Below, piece by piece: positions 15,601 to 28,500 of a stretch of DNA of 64,000 bases. Below the pieces are notes generated by a model. The model was given only the letters and a program-made list of their open reading frames with translations. It was not told the origin of the DNA and did not search any database. Positions within the stretch are counted from its first letter, which is position 1. Each line of letters begins with the position of its first letter. Source of the DNA: Microglena sp. YARC (taxonomy: Eukaryota; Chlorophyta; Chlorophyceae; Chlamydomonadales; Chlamydomonadaceae); contig CM039464.1 of assembly GCA_022414725.1 (NCBI GenBank), forward strand, positions 9,776,538-9,840,537, in the 5' to 3' direction. Both the position numbers and the translations under genes were made by a program.

Positions 15601-18600
15601 TTTATGTTGTTTAGTGTTTGTTACATTTTGTGTTGTGTTTGTTATGTGTTTGTGTACGTGTTGCAAGTCGCTGTTGCATTGTTTGTGGGTTTGTTACAGT
15701 CGTATTGTTGTGTTTATTTTATGTTGTTAATGTTGTATCGTATGTGTTGCAGTCATTTTTTTGTGTTGTTTTGTGTTGTGTGTTACAAGTTCGTATTGTT
15801 GCAGTCGCATTTTATGTTTTACATTTGGAACATGTTGTTCGTCGCTTATTGTTGCACATTTTCTATGAGAGGAGCGTCTGGAGAGTCGGGTTTTATGTGT
15901 ACAGTCGGTATTGTACTGCGGAGTTGATTTTATGTTGTGACAGCGTATTGTTACATTTTGACAGTCAGTTGACTAGTATAGATTCGTTATTGTTGCAGTT
16001 GGTCTTGGTCATGTTGTTTACAGTCGCGGGTTACAATGTCTACTTTGTATTGTTCTTGGAGTGCCTATAGTTGTGAATTATGATTATGTGTATCAGTCGT
16101 GTTACATTGTTTTTGATTCCAGTCGTATTGTTGCAAGTCGTATTTTATGTTGTTACAGTTCGTATGTTGTCTCGCCTTTTTGAAGTGTCTATTAACTATC
16201 TTGAATGCAAGCACTGGGAGCTGTTAGTGTGTAGTTTACTCTAGTCGTATGTGGTGTGTTATTTTGTTGTTCAGTTGGTAAACGTCTGCTCCAGCTTTTA
16301 TGTTGTCGCAACACTTACAGATCGTATCAGTCTGTTCTTACTCGAGAGTTTTTGAGAGTACAGTCGTATTGTTAGTTGAGAAGATCATTCGCGTATTTAG
16401 TTTATGTTTGTTATGTTGTTCAGTCGTATTGTTATTTTCTCCTTGAATTTTGGCTACAGTCGTATTGTTGCAGTCGTATTTTATGTTGTTAACAGTCGTT
16501 TCATTTTAATCTTGTTGTTACAGTCGTATTGTTGCAGTCGTATTTTATGTTGTTACAGTCGTGTATTGTTTGTCCTTAGTGACCGGTTGCAGTCGTTTTT
16601 ATGTTGTTACAGTCGTATTGTTACATTTTGAATGTTGTTACAGTCTCATTGCAGCCTTAGCATTTTTGAAATGTTTCAACCGTCGTACTTTTGTTCTACA
16701 TAAGGAGTCGTATGTTTATGAGTTTGTGTAGACAGTCCGTATTGTTACATTTTGCACAGCTCGATTTTGCTACGAGTGTATACTATTCTTACTGTATGGA
16801 TAGCGTAGTCGTTATCTGTTTCGGCGTTACCTCCGCATACGTTTCTTTAGTAGTTGTTTTACAATATTGTTGCATTTTGGAATGTTGTGTTAAGCAGTCG
16901 ATGATGTTACAGTCGAAATGTTGTTGCATTAGAACAAGTCTCACCCTTGTTTACCTTGAATGTGTTACAGTCGTAATTGTTGCTCTGTCTGTTAGTCTTT
17001 TTTGTGTTGTTACAGTTTTTGTATCATCTAAATATTTGCTCATGGTTTGTTTAGGGAATCAGTACTTGTAAGTTGCGTCCGTATTTTATTTCAAGTTTGC
17101 TTATTTTAATCGTTAGGTTATCAAGGTATAACATTTTGAAATTGTTTGTTACAGTCGTATTGTTGCCAAGTCCGTGTACTTTTATGTGTTAACAGTCGTA
17201 ATATCTGGGTTTATCATGAATTTCACTCATGCAGCAGCCTCTAATCTGGGTAAATTTGAGTTCAGCTTGTTTATGTTGCGTAGGTGTGAGATTTTCAGGT
17301 CGTGATCAGATGTCTTCCTTGCAGTGTATTTTCACCTACGATGTATACGGTTACTCTCTCTCTATTGGTTTAGTCCGTACATTTTTAGTTGGTGCTTACA
17401 ATCTGTGAGTATCAGTCTCTTGTATTGTTAATTTTGAATGCTGTGTCTTTCAGACAGCTCTACGTTAATCCATTTGCAGTCGTATTGTTTTGCAGTCGGT
17501 CCTGTCTACGAAGCTTTTATGTTGTTACATCGTACAGTCTTATTTGTATACATCAGTTCGGGACTAATCGGGCTATACCATTCACGGTTCTTGAGATGTG
17601 TACATGTGTGTGAGATTGTTGGCAGCTCAGCGCTATTTTCACATCTATGCTGGGTCTGACACGATGTTACGCACTATTCAGTCGTATGTTTTGTGAGCGA
17701 AGTTTATGTGTGAGTCGTATTTGCCTAGTGAACATTTTTAGACAGATTTAGTCGATTTGAGAGTCGTTGAATGTTGCCTACAGTCTGCTCATTAGTGCTC
17801 GAGATTCGTATTGGGTATTGTACAGTCGTATTGTTGCAGTTCGTATTTTTAAATTCAGGTCGATGTTGGTTGTAAGTTCGTCGCAGTCCTATTTTGTGTT
17901 GTTATTGTTACATTTTGAATGGTCGGAATCGTAGTTGTTTACAGTCCGTATGTTCAGTCTGTATCGATAACTTGCTATTTGTTACAGTCCGTATGTTAAC
18001 TTGAGGTTGAACTCGTGTGTCGTTTACGATTATGAATGTTCATGAGGGGAGAGGGGGGGGGGTTTGCTTTTGAGTGCCTCTTTTAAGTCCGTATTGTTGA
18101 ATTGTTAAGCTAATATTGACTTTTTGGGTTGAATGTCAGTCGCTCATTGTTGAGTCCGTATTTATTGTATAGTTTATACAGTCGTATTGTTACATGTGTT
18201 GGTTCAACTCTCAGTTTGTTAGTCGTATTTTATTGTTGACAGTCGACATTGTTACATTTTGAATGTGTTTACAGTCGTATTGTTGCAGTCGGATTTTATG
18301 TTCGTATACGATGTATCGTTGTCACACACTAATTTTTGTTTCAGTCGTATTGTGTGTTTTTACATGTTGTATACAGTTGATTGTTTCCTTTTGAAGTCCG
18401 TACTTCGTTGGAGTCGTATTTTCAATGCAGTGCGTATCGTTACATTTGTATTTTTGTGCATGTTGTTACATGTCGAATTGGCACTACAGTTTTGAAATGT
18501 TGTTACAGTCGTATTGTGTCAAATGTTGTCGTCATTTTATCGTTGTTACAGTCGTATTGTTTACAGTTTTGAATGTTGTTTACAGCTCTATTGTTGCAGT

Positions 18601-20860
18601 CTTATTTGTCGATTTGTTACACATTTTTGAATGTTGTTACAGTCGTATTGTTTGCAGTCGTATTTTATTTGTTAAGTCCTATGTTCATTTTGACAGTTTT
18701 GTACACGTCCCGTATTGTTGCAGTCCGTATTTTATGTTGTTACAGTCGAATTGTTACATTTTGAATGTTGTTACAGTCGTATTGTTGCAGTCGTATTTTA
18801 TGTTGTTATCTACAGTCGTATAGTTACATTTGATGTGTTTACAGTCGTATTGTTGCAGCGTCGTATTTTTATATGTTGTTACAGTCGTATTGTTTACATT
18901 GTTTAATGTCCTGTTCACTTTTGATTGTTGCAGTCGTATTTATGTTTACGTCGTATTGTTGCATTGAATGTATGGTTAAGTCCCGTTATTGTTGCAGCTG
19001 TATTTTCATAGTTGATTCGGTCGTATTTTGGCATTTTGATGTTGTTACATCGTCTACTTGTTCAGTCGTATTTTATGTTGCTTCAAGTCGTATTTTACAT
19101 TTTGAATATGTTCAGTGTAATTGCTCAGCCCGTCTATTTATGTTGTTTACAAGTCGTATTGTTACATTTGAATGTGTTCAAGTCGTATTCGTTTTATGGA
19201 CAGAGTCGTATTTATGTTGTTACAGTCGTATTGTTAACCATTTTGATGTTGAAATTGTTGTTACAGTCGTATTGTTGATGTTGATACAGTCGTATTGTTG
19301 GCAATTTATGTTGTTTTACAGTCGTATTGGGTTACATTTTGAATGTGTTACAGTCGTATTGTTGCAGTCGTATTTTAATGTGTTACAGTCGTATTGTTAG
19401 CATTTTTGAATGTTGTTACAGTCGTATTGTTGCACACAGTCGTATTTTTATGTTGTTGTACAGTCGTATTGTTTGACATTTTGTTGTTACAGTCGTATTG
19501 TTGCAGTATTTTATGTTGTTACGTTTTTATTTTTATGATTATGTTGTATGTTTACAGTCGATTTGTTTGACATGTTGTTACAGTCATATTGTTGCAGTCG
19601 TATTCTTATTTGTTACAGTCGTATTGTTGACATTTTGAATGTTGTTACAGTCGTATTGTTGCAGTCGTATTTTATGTGTTACAGTCGTATTGTTACAGTT
19701 TTGAATGTTGTTACAGTCGTATTGTGCAGTCGTCATTGTTTGTTATTTTTGAATGTTTGTTACAGTCGTATTGTTGCAGTCTTGAATGTTCGCATTTTAT
19801 GTTGTTACAGTCGTATTGTTACATTTTGAATGTTGTTAACAGTCGTATTGTTGCAGTCGTTTTGTCTTTGTTACAGGTTTTTTGGTTATGTTGTTACAGT
19901 CGTATTGTTAGCAACGTGTTTTCAATGTTGTTTACATTTTGTTGTTCAAAGTGTGTGCACAAGTACATTTCAGTGATTGTTATCGTATTGTTGCAGTTAT
20001 GTTTTACAGTCTGTATTGTTTACAAGATTGTGTTTCTACACGTTACAGTGTTGTTACGTCGTATTGTGCAGTACATTGAATTTATGTACAGTTGTAATTG
20101 TCTACAGTATTGACCGAATTAGTCACTCATGTGCGTCCGCTATTTTATGTGTTACATATCTTTGTGTTTTAACGTATTGTTAGTCGCATTTTGGATTGTT
20201 ATGTTTGTTACGTCGTTTGTTGCAGTCGTATTGTTATGTTGTTACAATCGTTGCAGTTACGCTCCCATACTTGTTGCAGCGTTTGTTCGCAAGTTATTTT
20301 ATGCTTGTTACAAGTATTGTTAATTGTTGTTACATTTTATCGTATTTTCTGTTGTTACAGCCGTCGTACAGTCGTCAGTATTTATTGGTTGCAGTCGTAT
20401 TGTCCGTACAGTTTTGAATGTTGTTACAGTCGTATTGTTGCACGTCGTATTCTTATGTTGTGTCGTATTGTTAACATTTTTGTGTTGTTAAACGTAATCG
20501 TATTTTAATGTTGTTTACAGTCGTATTGTTTTACAATTGTTGCACGTGTGATTGACATGTTGTTGTCGTCGCATTGTTGCAGTCTTTTGTTTTTGGTTGT
20601 TACAGTAATTTTGAATGTTGTTTGTTGCAGTCCGCATACAGATCGTATTGTTACATCAGTATTGTTCAACGTTAACATCAGTCGTATTGTGTATCGTATT
20701 TTCATTTTGAATGTTGTTACAGTCGTATTGTTTGCACTTTTTTGTGTTGTTAACAGTATTTTATGTTTGTTACATCATATTGTCGTAATTATTGTTGTTA
20801 TTGTTACAGTCGTATTGTTCAGTCGCATTTTTATTGTTGTTACAGTCGTAACATTTTGAT
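12651..20860. repeat. Degenerate zone of the 66-bp satellite
   Basis: The same unit is recognisable but increasingly scrambled, worst between about 14,200 and 18,500, where only scattered ACAGTCGTATTGTT pieces remain. Differences are dominated by single-base insertions and deletions (GTCCGTAT, TTACAAGTCG, TTTACAGTCG), including a G run at 18,041-18,061. No gene is visible. The error style could reflect real decay or an unpolished long-read gap fill. Confidence 0.85.
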
Positions 20861-22560
20861 GTGTTACAGTCGTATTGTTGCAGTCGTATTTTATGTTGTT
20901 ACAGTCGTATTGTTACATTTTGAATGTTGTTACAGTCGTATTGTTGCAGTCTTTTTTTGTGTTGTTACAGTTGTATTGTTACATTTTGAATGTTGTTACA
21001 GTCATATTGTTGCAGTCGTATTTTATGTTGTTACAGTCGTATTGTTACATTTTGAATGTTGTTACAGTCGTATTGTTGCAGTCGTATTTTATGTTGTTAC
21101 AGTCGTATTGTTACATTTTGAATGTTGTTACAGTCGTATTGTTGCAGTCGTATTTTATGTTGTTACAGTCGTATTGTTACATTTTTGAATGTTTTTACAG
21201 TCGTATTGTTGGTCGTGTGTCAGTCGTATTGTTACATTTTGAATGTTGTTATGTGTATTTGTTGCAGTCGCCATTTTATGTTGTTACAGTCGTATTGTTT
21301 ACATTTTGAATGTTGTTACAGTCGTATTGTTGCAGTCGTATTTTTATGTTGTTACAGTCGTATTGTTGCATTTTTTGAATGTTGTTCGTCGTATTATGTT
21401 GTAGTACGTATTTTTGTGTTACAGTCATTCTGGTTACAGTTTTGAATGTTGTTAGTCGTATTGTTCAGTCGTATGTTGTACATGTATTGTTACATTTTGT
21501 TATGAGAGGTGTTGTTTACAGTCGTATTGTTGCAGTCGTATTTTATGTTGTTACAGTCTATTGTATGTTACTTGAATGTTGTTACAGTCGTATTGTTGCA
21601 GTCGTATTTTATGTTGTGTACAGTCGTATTGTTACATTTTGAATGTTGTTAACAGTCAGTCGTATTTTATGTTGTTACAGTCGTATTGTTACATTTTGAA
21701 TGTTGTCTACAGTCGTATTGTTGCAGTCGTATTTTATGTGTTGTTACAGTCCAAGTCGTATTGTTTACATTTTTGAATGTTGGACAGTCGTATTGTTGCA
21801 GTCGTATTTTATGTTGTTACAGTCGTATTGTTACATTTTGAATGTTGTTACAGTCGTATTGTTGCAGTCGTATTTTAATGTGATGTTACAGTCGTAATTG
21901 TTACATTTTGAATGTTGTGTTGTACAGTCCGTATTGTTGTACATTCTTGTGTTGCACCGTCGTGTTGTTTACAGTCCGTAATTGTTACATTTTTGAATGT
22001 TGTTACAGGTCGTATTGTTTGCAAGTCCGTATATGTTGTTACAGTTGTATTGTTACATTTTGAATGTTGTTACAGTCGTATTGTTGCAGTCGTATTTTAT
22101 GTTGTTACAGTCGTATTGTTGCAGTCGTATTTTATGTTGTTACAGTCGTATTGTTACATTTTGAATGTTGTTACAGTCGTATTGTTGCAGTCGTATTTTA
22201 TGTTGTTACAGTTGTATTGTTACATTTTGAATGTTGTTACAGTCGTATTGTTGCAGTCGTATTTTATGTTGTTACAGTCGTATTGTTGCAGTCGTATTTT
22301 ATGTTGTTACAGTCGTATTGTTACATTTTGAATGTTGTTACAGTCGTATTGTTGCAGTGTTTTATGTTGTTACAGTGTATTGTTGTTACATTTTGAATGT
22401 TTACAGTCGTTGCAGTCGTATTGTTTGTTACAGTCGTATTGTTACATTTTGTTACAGTCGTATTGTTGCAGTCGTATTTTATATGTTGTTACAGTCGTAT
22501 TGTTACATTTTGATGTTGTTACAGTCGTATTGTTGCAGTCATATTTTATGTTAAGATTCG
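20861..22560. repeat. 66-bp satellite, second homogeneous block
   Basis: Near-consensus 66-bp units return (20,868-21,190, 21,500-21,880, 22,040-22,350), with a few half-unit deletions and point changes such as ACAGTTGTATTG. No coding content is apparent. Confidence 0.9.
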
Positions 22561-22925
22561 TTTAATGTTGTTACAGTCCGTATTGTTGCAGTTCTATTTG
22601 TAGTCTTTGTTAAGTTTTGTTGTTACAGTTTGTTGTCGTATTGTTTGTTACATTGTATTTGTAATATGTTATGTTACAGTCGTATTGTTACAGTTGTAAT
22701 GTTACATTTGTATGTTGTATATGTTGTTACAGTTGTATTGTTACAGTCATATTTGTTGTTGTTACAGTCGTATTGTTACATTTGTATGTTGTATATATTG
22801 CTACAGTCGTATTATTACAGTCATATTTTTTGTTGTTACAGTCGTATTGTTACATTTGTTTGTTGTATATGTTGTTACAGTCGCTATTGTTACAGTTGTT
22901 TGTGTGTTCTTGTTACATTCCAGGG
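22561..22925. repeat. Edge variant of the satellite with 74-bp period
   Basis: Three copies of a longer variant start at 22,701, 22,775 and 22,849. The variant carries GTATGTTGTATAT where the core unit has GAA, plus ACAGTCATATT versions of the core motif. The array ends at about 22,925, with TTGTTACATTCCAG abutting a dispersed repeat. Confidence 0.85.
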
Positions 22926-23035
22926 GTAGCCTAATAGGCTAAGGGGGCTTGCCAAACCATGATATCAGGAGGGGATAAAGGAAAAATTGTAGGAACTGAA
23001 CCCACACCAATCGTTTTACGGGCCGGGGCCAAGCC
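22926..23035 (-). repeat. Dispersed repeat family A, copy 1 (reverse orientation)
   Basis: The reverse complement of this stretch matches the repeats at 45,705-45,872 and 60,901-61,080. Shared landmarks are the words GTAAAACGATTG and, after about 70 bp, TTAGCCTATTNGGCTACCC. Similarity is strong in these blocks and loose between them. No coding potential was seen. Confidence 0.7.
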
Positions 23036-23370
23036 AAAACTACTGAAGCCTAGTGTGTCTGGAAGCTGACAGAATCTGCTGGCCAGAACTGTCAAAATAT
23101 TGTGGCTTAGCCCAGTGGCTGGCTCAGGGAGCTGCCTAGAAGCTGCTGCTCGTAGCTGAAAAGAAAAAATATGGTCTGTCGCTCACCATAGCTCAAGCTG
23201 CACCATTCATTTCTTCAAGATAGTAGCTCGACATAACCAACAACAAGCTGATAAATGCTATCAATCAATATATCACAATAATATATATTGTATTTTATTT
23301 GCTGATCACTATCATTCGCTTTAAATAAAATATCCTAAAGCTAAAAAGGTTTGTGAAATAGATAGTTATA
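23036..23370. other. Intronic spacer with a piece of dispersed repeat family B
   Basis: The stretch is mostly unique and AT-rich toward the right. Positions 23,108-23,165 carry GGAGCTGCCTAGAAGCTG followed by CTGCTCGTAGCTGAAAAG, which recurs at 56,722-56,760 and, inverted, at 56,593-56,610. No exon is supported here. Confidence 0.6.
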
Positions 23371-23371
23371 T

Positions 23372-23495
23372 CATTTTATTATGTAATGCATTTATTATTT
23401 TATTATGTAATGCATTTAGTATTTTATTATGTAATGCATTTAGTATTTTATTATGTAATGCATTTATTATTTTATTATGTAATGCATTTATTTCC
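23372..23495. repeat. 24-bp minisatellite, five copies
   Basis: The word ATGTAATGCATTTA recurs at 23,381, 23,405, 23,429, 23,453 and 23,477, an exact 24-bp period, separated by GTATTTTATT or TTATTTTATT. The minus strand is open across it by chance of the period. Confidence 0.95.
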
Positions 23496-25376
23496 ACATG
23501 ATAGTGACTGTGCTGCAGTTGAGCTGTCATACAAGCTGTAACCACATGTTTGCACATGTGCTGTAGTTGTGCTGTCATACAAGCGGTTTACCACATGTTT
23601 GCACATGTGCTGTAGTTGTGCTGTCATACAAGCGGTTTACCACATGTTTGTGACTGTGCTGCAGTTGCACTGCCATACATGCTGTGTAGCACATGTTTGT
23701 GCTGTTTGACACGTGTTTGCGCATGTGCTGTAGTTGCACTGCAATACAAGCTTTTTCTACATGTTTGTCACGTGTTCGTGACTGTGCTGCAGTTGCACTG
23801 CCATACATGCTGTGTAGCACATGTTTGTGCTGTTTGACACGTGTTTGCGCATGTGCTGTAGTTGCACTGCAATACAAGCTTTTTCTACATGTTTGTCACG
23901 TGTTTGTGACTGTGCTGCAGTTGCACTTCCATACATGCTGTGTAGCACATGTTTGTGCTGTTTGACACGTGTTTGCGCATGTGCTGTAGTTTGCAGCTGC
24001 CAACACAAGCTTTTTTTCTCCATGTTTTGACACGTGTTTGTGACTGTGCTGCAGTTGCACTGCCATACATGCTGTGTAGCACATGTTTCTGCTGTTTGAC
24101 ACGTGTTTGCGCATGTGCTGTAGTTGCACTGCAATACAAGCTTTTTCTACATGTTTGTCACGTGTTTGTGACTGTGCTGCAGTTGCACTTCCATACACGC
24201 TGTGTAGCACATGTTTGTGCTGTTTGACACGTGTTTGCGCATGTGCTGTAGTTGCACTGCAATACAAGCTTTTTCTCCATGTTTGTCACGTGTTTGTGAC
24301 TGTGCTGCAGTTGCACTGCCATACATGCTGTGTAGCACATGTTTCTGCGGTTTGACACGTGTTTGCGCATGTGCTGTAGTTGCACTGCCACACAAGCTTT
24401 TTCTACATGTTTGTCACGTGTTTGTGACTGTGCTGTAGTTGTTCTGCCATACATGCTGTGTAGCACATGTTCGCGCTGTTTGACCTGTGTTAGCGCATGT
24501 GCTGTACTTGCACTGCCATACAAGCTTTTTCTACATGTTTGACACATGTTTGTGACTGTGCTGAAGTTGTGCTGCCATGCAAGCTGTTACCACATGTTCG
24601 CGCTGTTTGACCTGTTTTTGCGCATGTGCTGTACTTGCACTGCCATACAAGCTTTTTCTACATGTTCGACACGTGTTTGACACACATTAGCGGCTGTGCT
24701 GCAGGTGTGCTGTCATACAAGCTGTTGCTACATTTTTGCAACTGTGCTGTAGTTGTGCTGCCATGCAAGCTGTTACCACATGTTCACACTGTTTGACACA
24801 TGTTTGCGCATGTGCTGCAGTTGTGCTGCCATGTAAGATTTGCTTCACATGTTGGCAACTGTGTTGTAATTGTGCTGTTGTGCAAGCTGTTACCACATGT
24901 TTGCGCTGTTTGACATGTGTTTGTAACATGTGTGTGCATGTGCTGTAGTCGTGCTGCCATAACAAGCTGTTTTACCAACATGTTTGTGCTGTTTGACACG
25001 TGTGTGTGCATGTGCTGTAGTCGTGCTGCCATACAAGCTGCTTACCACATGTTTGACACACATTAGCAGCTGTGCTGCAGGTGTGCTGTCATACAAGCTG
25101 TTGCCACATGTTTTTGCATGTGCTGTAGTTGTGCTGCCATGCAAGCTGTTTGACACATGTTTGCAATTGTGCTGTAGTTGTGCTGTAGTTGTGCTGTCGT
25201 GCAAGCTGTTAACCACATGTCTGCGCTGTTTGACACATGTTTGCGCATGTGCTGCAGTTGTGCTGGCATACAAGATTTGCTTCACATGTTGGCAACTGTG
25301 CTGTAATTGTGCTGTTGTGCAAGCTGTTACCACACTTCTCTGCGCTGTTTGACACATGTGTGTAACTGTGCTGCAG
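23496..25376. repeat. 128-bp satellite (two 64-bp halves) ending at a splice acceptor
   Basis: The words GTGACTGTGCTGCAG recur at 23,650, 23,778, 23,906, 24,040, 24,168, 24,296, 24,424 and 24,552, a 128-bp period with one 134-bp step. Each unit holds two related halves, each with a GTGCTGYAGTTG box. From 24,560 the halves diverge and shorten. The last half-unit runs directly into the MORN exon: its GTGCTGCAG is the inferred acceptor and the next satellite bases are the first exon bases. Both strands have long open frames that rotate with the period, which argues against coding. Confidence 0.93.
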
Positions 25377-25582
25377 TTGCGCTGTCATACTTGCTGTTTG
25401 GGTCGGCCGGTCCCGCATTTCCTGCGTCCTACCTTCATCAAGATGGGGGGTCGTATCGAGGGCAGTGGAGGGGGCAACAGAAGGAAGGGCTTGGGGTATA
25501 CTGCTACCCCAGTGGTGCCAAATATGAGGGAGAGTGGCAGGACGGTTTGAAAGATGGACGTGGAGTATACAAGTTCCCCAAG
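25377..25582 (+). CDS. Exon a: MORN repeats 1 and 2
   Basis: The acceptor is GTGCTGCAG; the exon starts with two bases completing a split codon, then 68 codons to donor AAG|GTTAGG. After a hydrophobic lead ([15 protein letters not shown]) come two consecutive 23-residue MORN units, with cores [11 protein letters not shown] and [17 protein letters not shown]. The second unit ends exactly at the splice donor. The reading continues into the intron for about 100 codons without a stop, which is why longer open frames appear here. The donor GTTAGG is weaker than the GTAAGG of the downstream decoy copies. Confidence 0.8.
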
Positions 25583-28500
25583 GTTAGGATGCACCAGGCA
25601 CTACTGTACTGCGCAATAATACTGTACCGTGCAATTTTCTCTGTACTGCACTACTGCACAATTACATTGTTATGCGCAATACGGGGGGCGCGGTGGAAAT
25701 CCAATCCAACCCGGCAATGCAATGAGGGAGAGTGGCAGGATGTTTTTGAAAGATGGATGTGGAGTATACAAGTTCCCCAAGGTAAGGATGCACCAGGCAC
25801 TACTGTACTGTGCAATAATACTGTACAGCATAATTATACTGTACTGCTCAATACTACTACTGTACTGCGCAACAAGGGGGCCACAGTGGAAATTCAATCC
25901 AACCCGGCAATGCAATGAGGGAGAGTGGCAGGATGGTTTGAAAGATGGAAGTGGAGTATACAAGTTCCCCAAGGTAAGGATGCACCAGGCACTACTGTAC
26001 TGCCCAATAATACTGTACTGTGCAATAATACTGTACTGTGCAATAATACTGTACTGCGCAATAATACTGTACTGTGCAATTATATAGTACTGCGCAATAA
26101 TACTGTACTGCACAATAATACTGTAACGCGCAATACGGGGACCGCAGTGGAAATTCAACCCAACCCAGCAATACAATGCCCGAGAGTGGCAGGATGGTTT
26201 GAAAGATGGACGTGGAGTATGTAATGTAATAAGCGCATATATTGATATATGCTTCACCAATAGTATGGAGCACAGGAAAACTGAGATGTAAGACATTCAG
26301 AAATGAAGGTAAGGATGCACCAGGTACTACTGTACTGCTCAATAATACTGTGCTGTGCAATTTCTCTGTACTGTGCAATTACACTGTACTGCGCAATACG
26401 GGGGGCGCAGTGGAAATTCAATCCAACCCGGCAATGCAATGAGGGAGAGTGGCAGGATGGTTTGAAAGATGGACGTGGAGTATACAAGTTCCCTAGTAAG
26501 GTAAGGATGCTCCAGGCACTACTGTACTGCTCAATTACCGGAGCAATACGGGGACCGCAGTGGAAATTCAACCCAACCCAGCAATACAATGAAGGATAGT
26601 GGCAGAATGGTTTGAAGATGGACGTGGAGTATACAAGTTCCCCACCTTTAGGATGCACCAGGCACTATTGTGCTGTGCAATAATGCTGTACTGCAAAATA
26701 AGGGGGCCGCAGTGGAAAATCAATCCAACCCGGCAATACAAGATGGACGTGGAGTATGTATTTCCCCCTAGGTAAGGATGCACCAGGCACTACTGTACTA
26801 CACAAGAATGCTGTACTGCGCAATTATACTGTACTGCGCAATAATATTGTACTGCACAATAATACTGTACTGCGCAATAATACTGCACCGCATAATTATA
26901 CAGTACTGCGCAATAATACAGTACCGCACAATAAGGGGGCCGCAGTGGAAATTCAACCCAACCCGGCAATACAAATTTGAGGGGGGTCTTCAGCAGCCTT
27001 TTTTTGCCCCCCCCCCCCCCCCTGTCACAGGGGGGGGTTCGCGGGGGCCAACGCTGGTCGACACGTCAGGCTTACCGCCCTGTGTCAGATCTCGTGACAC
27101 AAATGTACCCCTGTGTACTTCACCGCCCCCATGCACCTCCATGGGGGGGGGAGGGGGGGGGGCAGAAAAGGCTGCCAAAGACCCCGCAATAAACCCGGAA
27201 ATACAACAACTGTGACAGGGGGGCCTGCTGCCTAAGTATAAGAACCCAAGAATCAGTATTTGGGCATCTCGAGTTGCCGGCTCGATTCGCCAAACAGCTG
27301 AGAGCTATGCTCCCCCCCCCTCCACACCTCCCCCCCCCCCTCAACCCTCGCCCTCCCCCTCCGCACACACACACACCTGACCTCACTCCCTTAACCCCCC
27401 GCCCTCAACCCTCGCCTTCCCCTCCACACACACACACCTCACCTCACCTCACTCCCTGACCCCCCCCCACCCACCCACACACACACACACATCTGATGAA
27501 GTGAATATGAGCCGCTCTTGGACAGGGTGGCATCCCGCACCCTCACACACACACACACACACATCTGATTGAGTGAATATTAACCACTGTTGGACAGGGT
27601 GGCACCCCGCGCCCTCCCCCTCCCCCGACACACACACACACACTAACACACACAAACACACATCTGATGAAGTGAATATGAACCACTGTTGGACAGGGTG
27701 GGCACTTACGAAGAAGAGTGGACTCAAGCACCCTCGCCCCCCCCCCCCCCCCCTCCAACTTCACCCTCACCCCCTAGCCACCCCCACCCCCACCCACCAC
27801 CACCCTCTCTCACACACACACACACCACCACGCACACACATGATCAAGTTAATATGAGCCGCTCTTGGGCAGGGTGGCACCCTCACCCTCACCCTACCCA
27901 CACACCCTCACCCACCCCACCCCACACACCCTAACCCACCCCACCCCACAAACCCTCACCCACACACCCCACCCCATCCCACACACCCTCACCCCACCCC
28001 ACCCACCCCACCCCACACACCCTCACCCCACCCAACCCACCCCACCCACCCACCGCCCACCCCCACACCCTCACCCACCCCACCCACCCCAACCCACACA
28101 CCCTCACCCACCCCACCTCACCCCACCCCACCCACACACCTCACCCCACCCCATCCCACCCCACCACACCTCACCTCACCCCACCCACCCCACCTCACCC
28201 CACCCCCACCCACACACCCTCACCCCACCCCACCCCACCTCACCCCACCCCACCCCACACACCCTCACCCACCCCACCCCATCCCACACACCCTCACCCC
28301 ACCCCACCCACCCCACCCCACCCCCACCCCACCTCACCCCACCCCACCCCACACACCTCACCCCACCCCACCCCATCCACACACCCTCACCCACCCACAC
28401 CACCCACCTCACCCCACCCACCCCACACACCCTCACCCCACCCGACCCCACCCCACCCACACACCCTCACCCACCCCACACCACCTCACCCCACCCCACC

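Noticed and set aside
23496..25376. Histidine/glutamine-rich antisense frames of 80-155 codons
   Set aside because: They follow the 128-bp repeat, change frame with the period and lack splice or start support.
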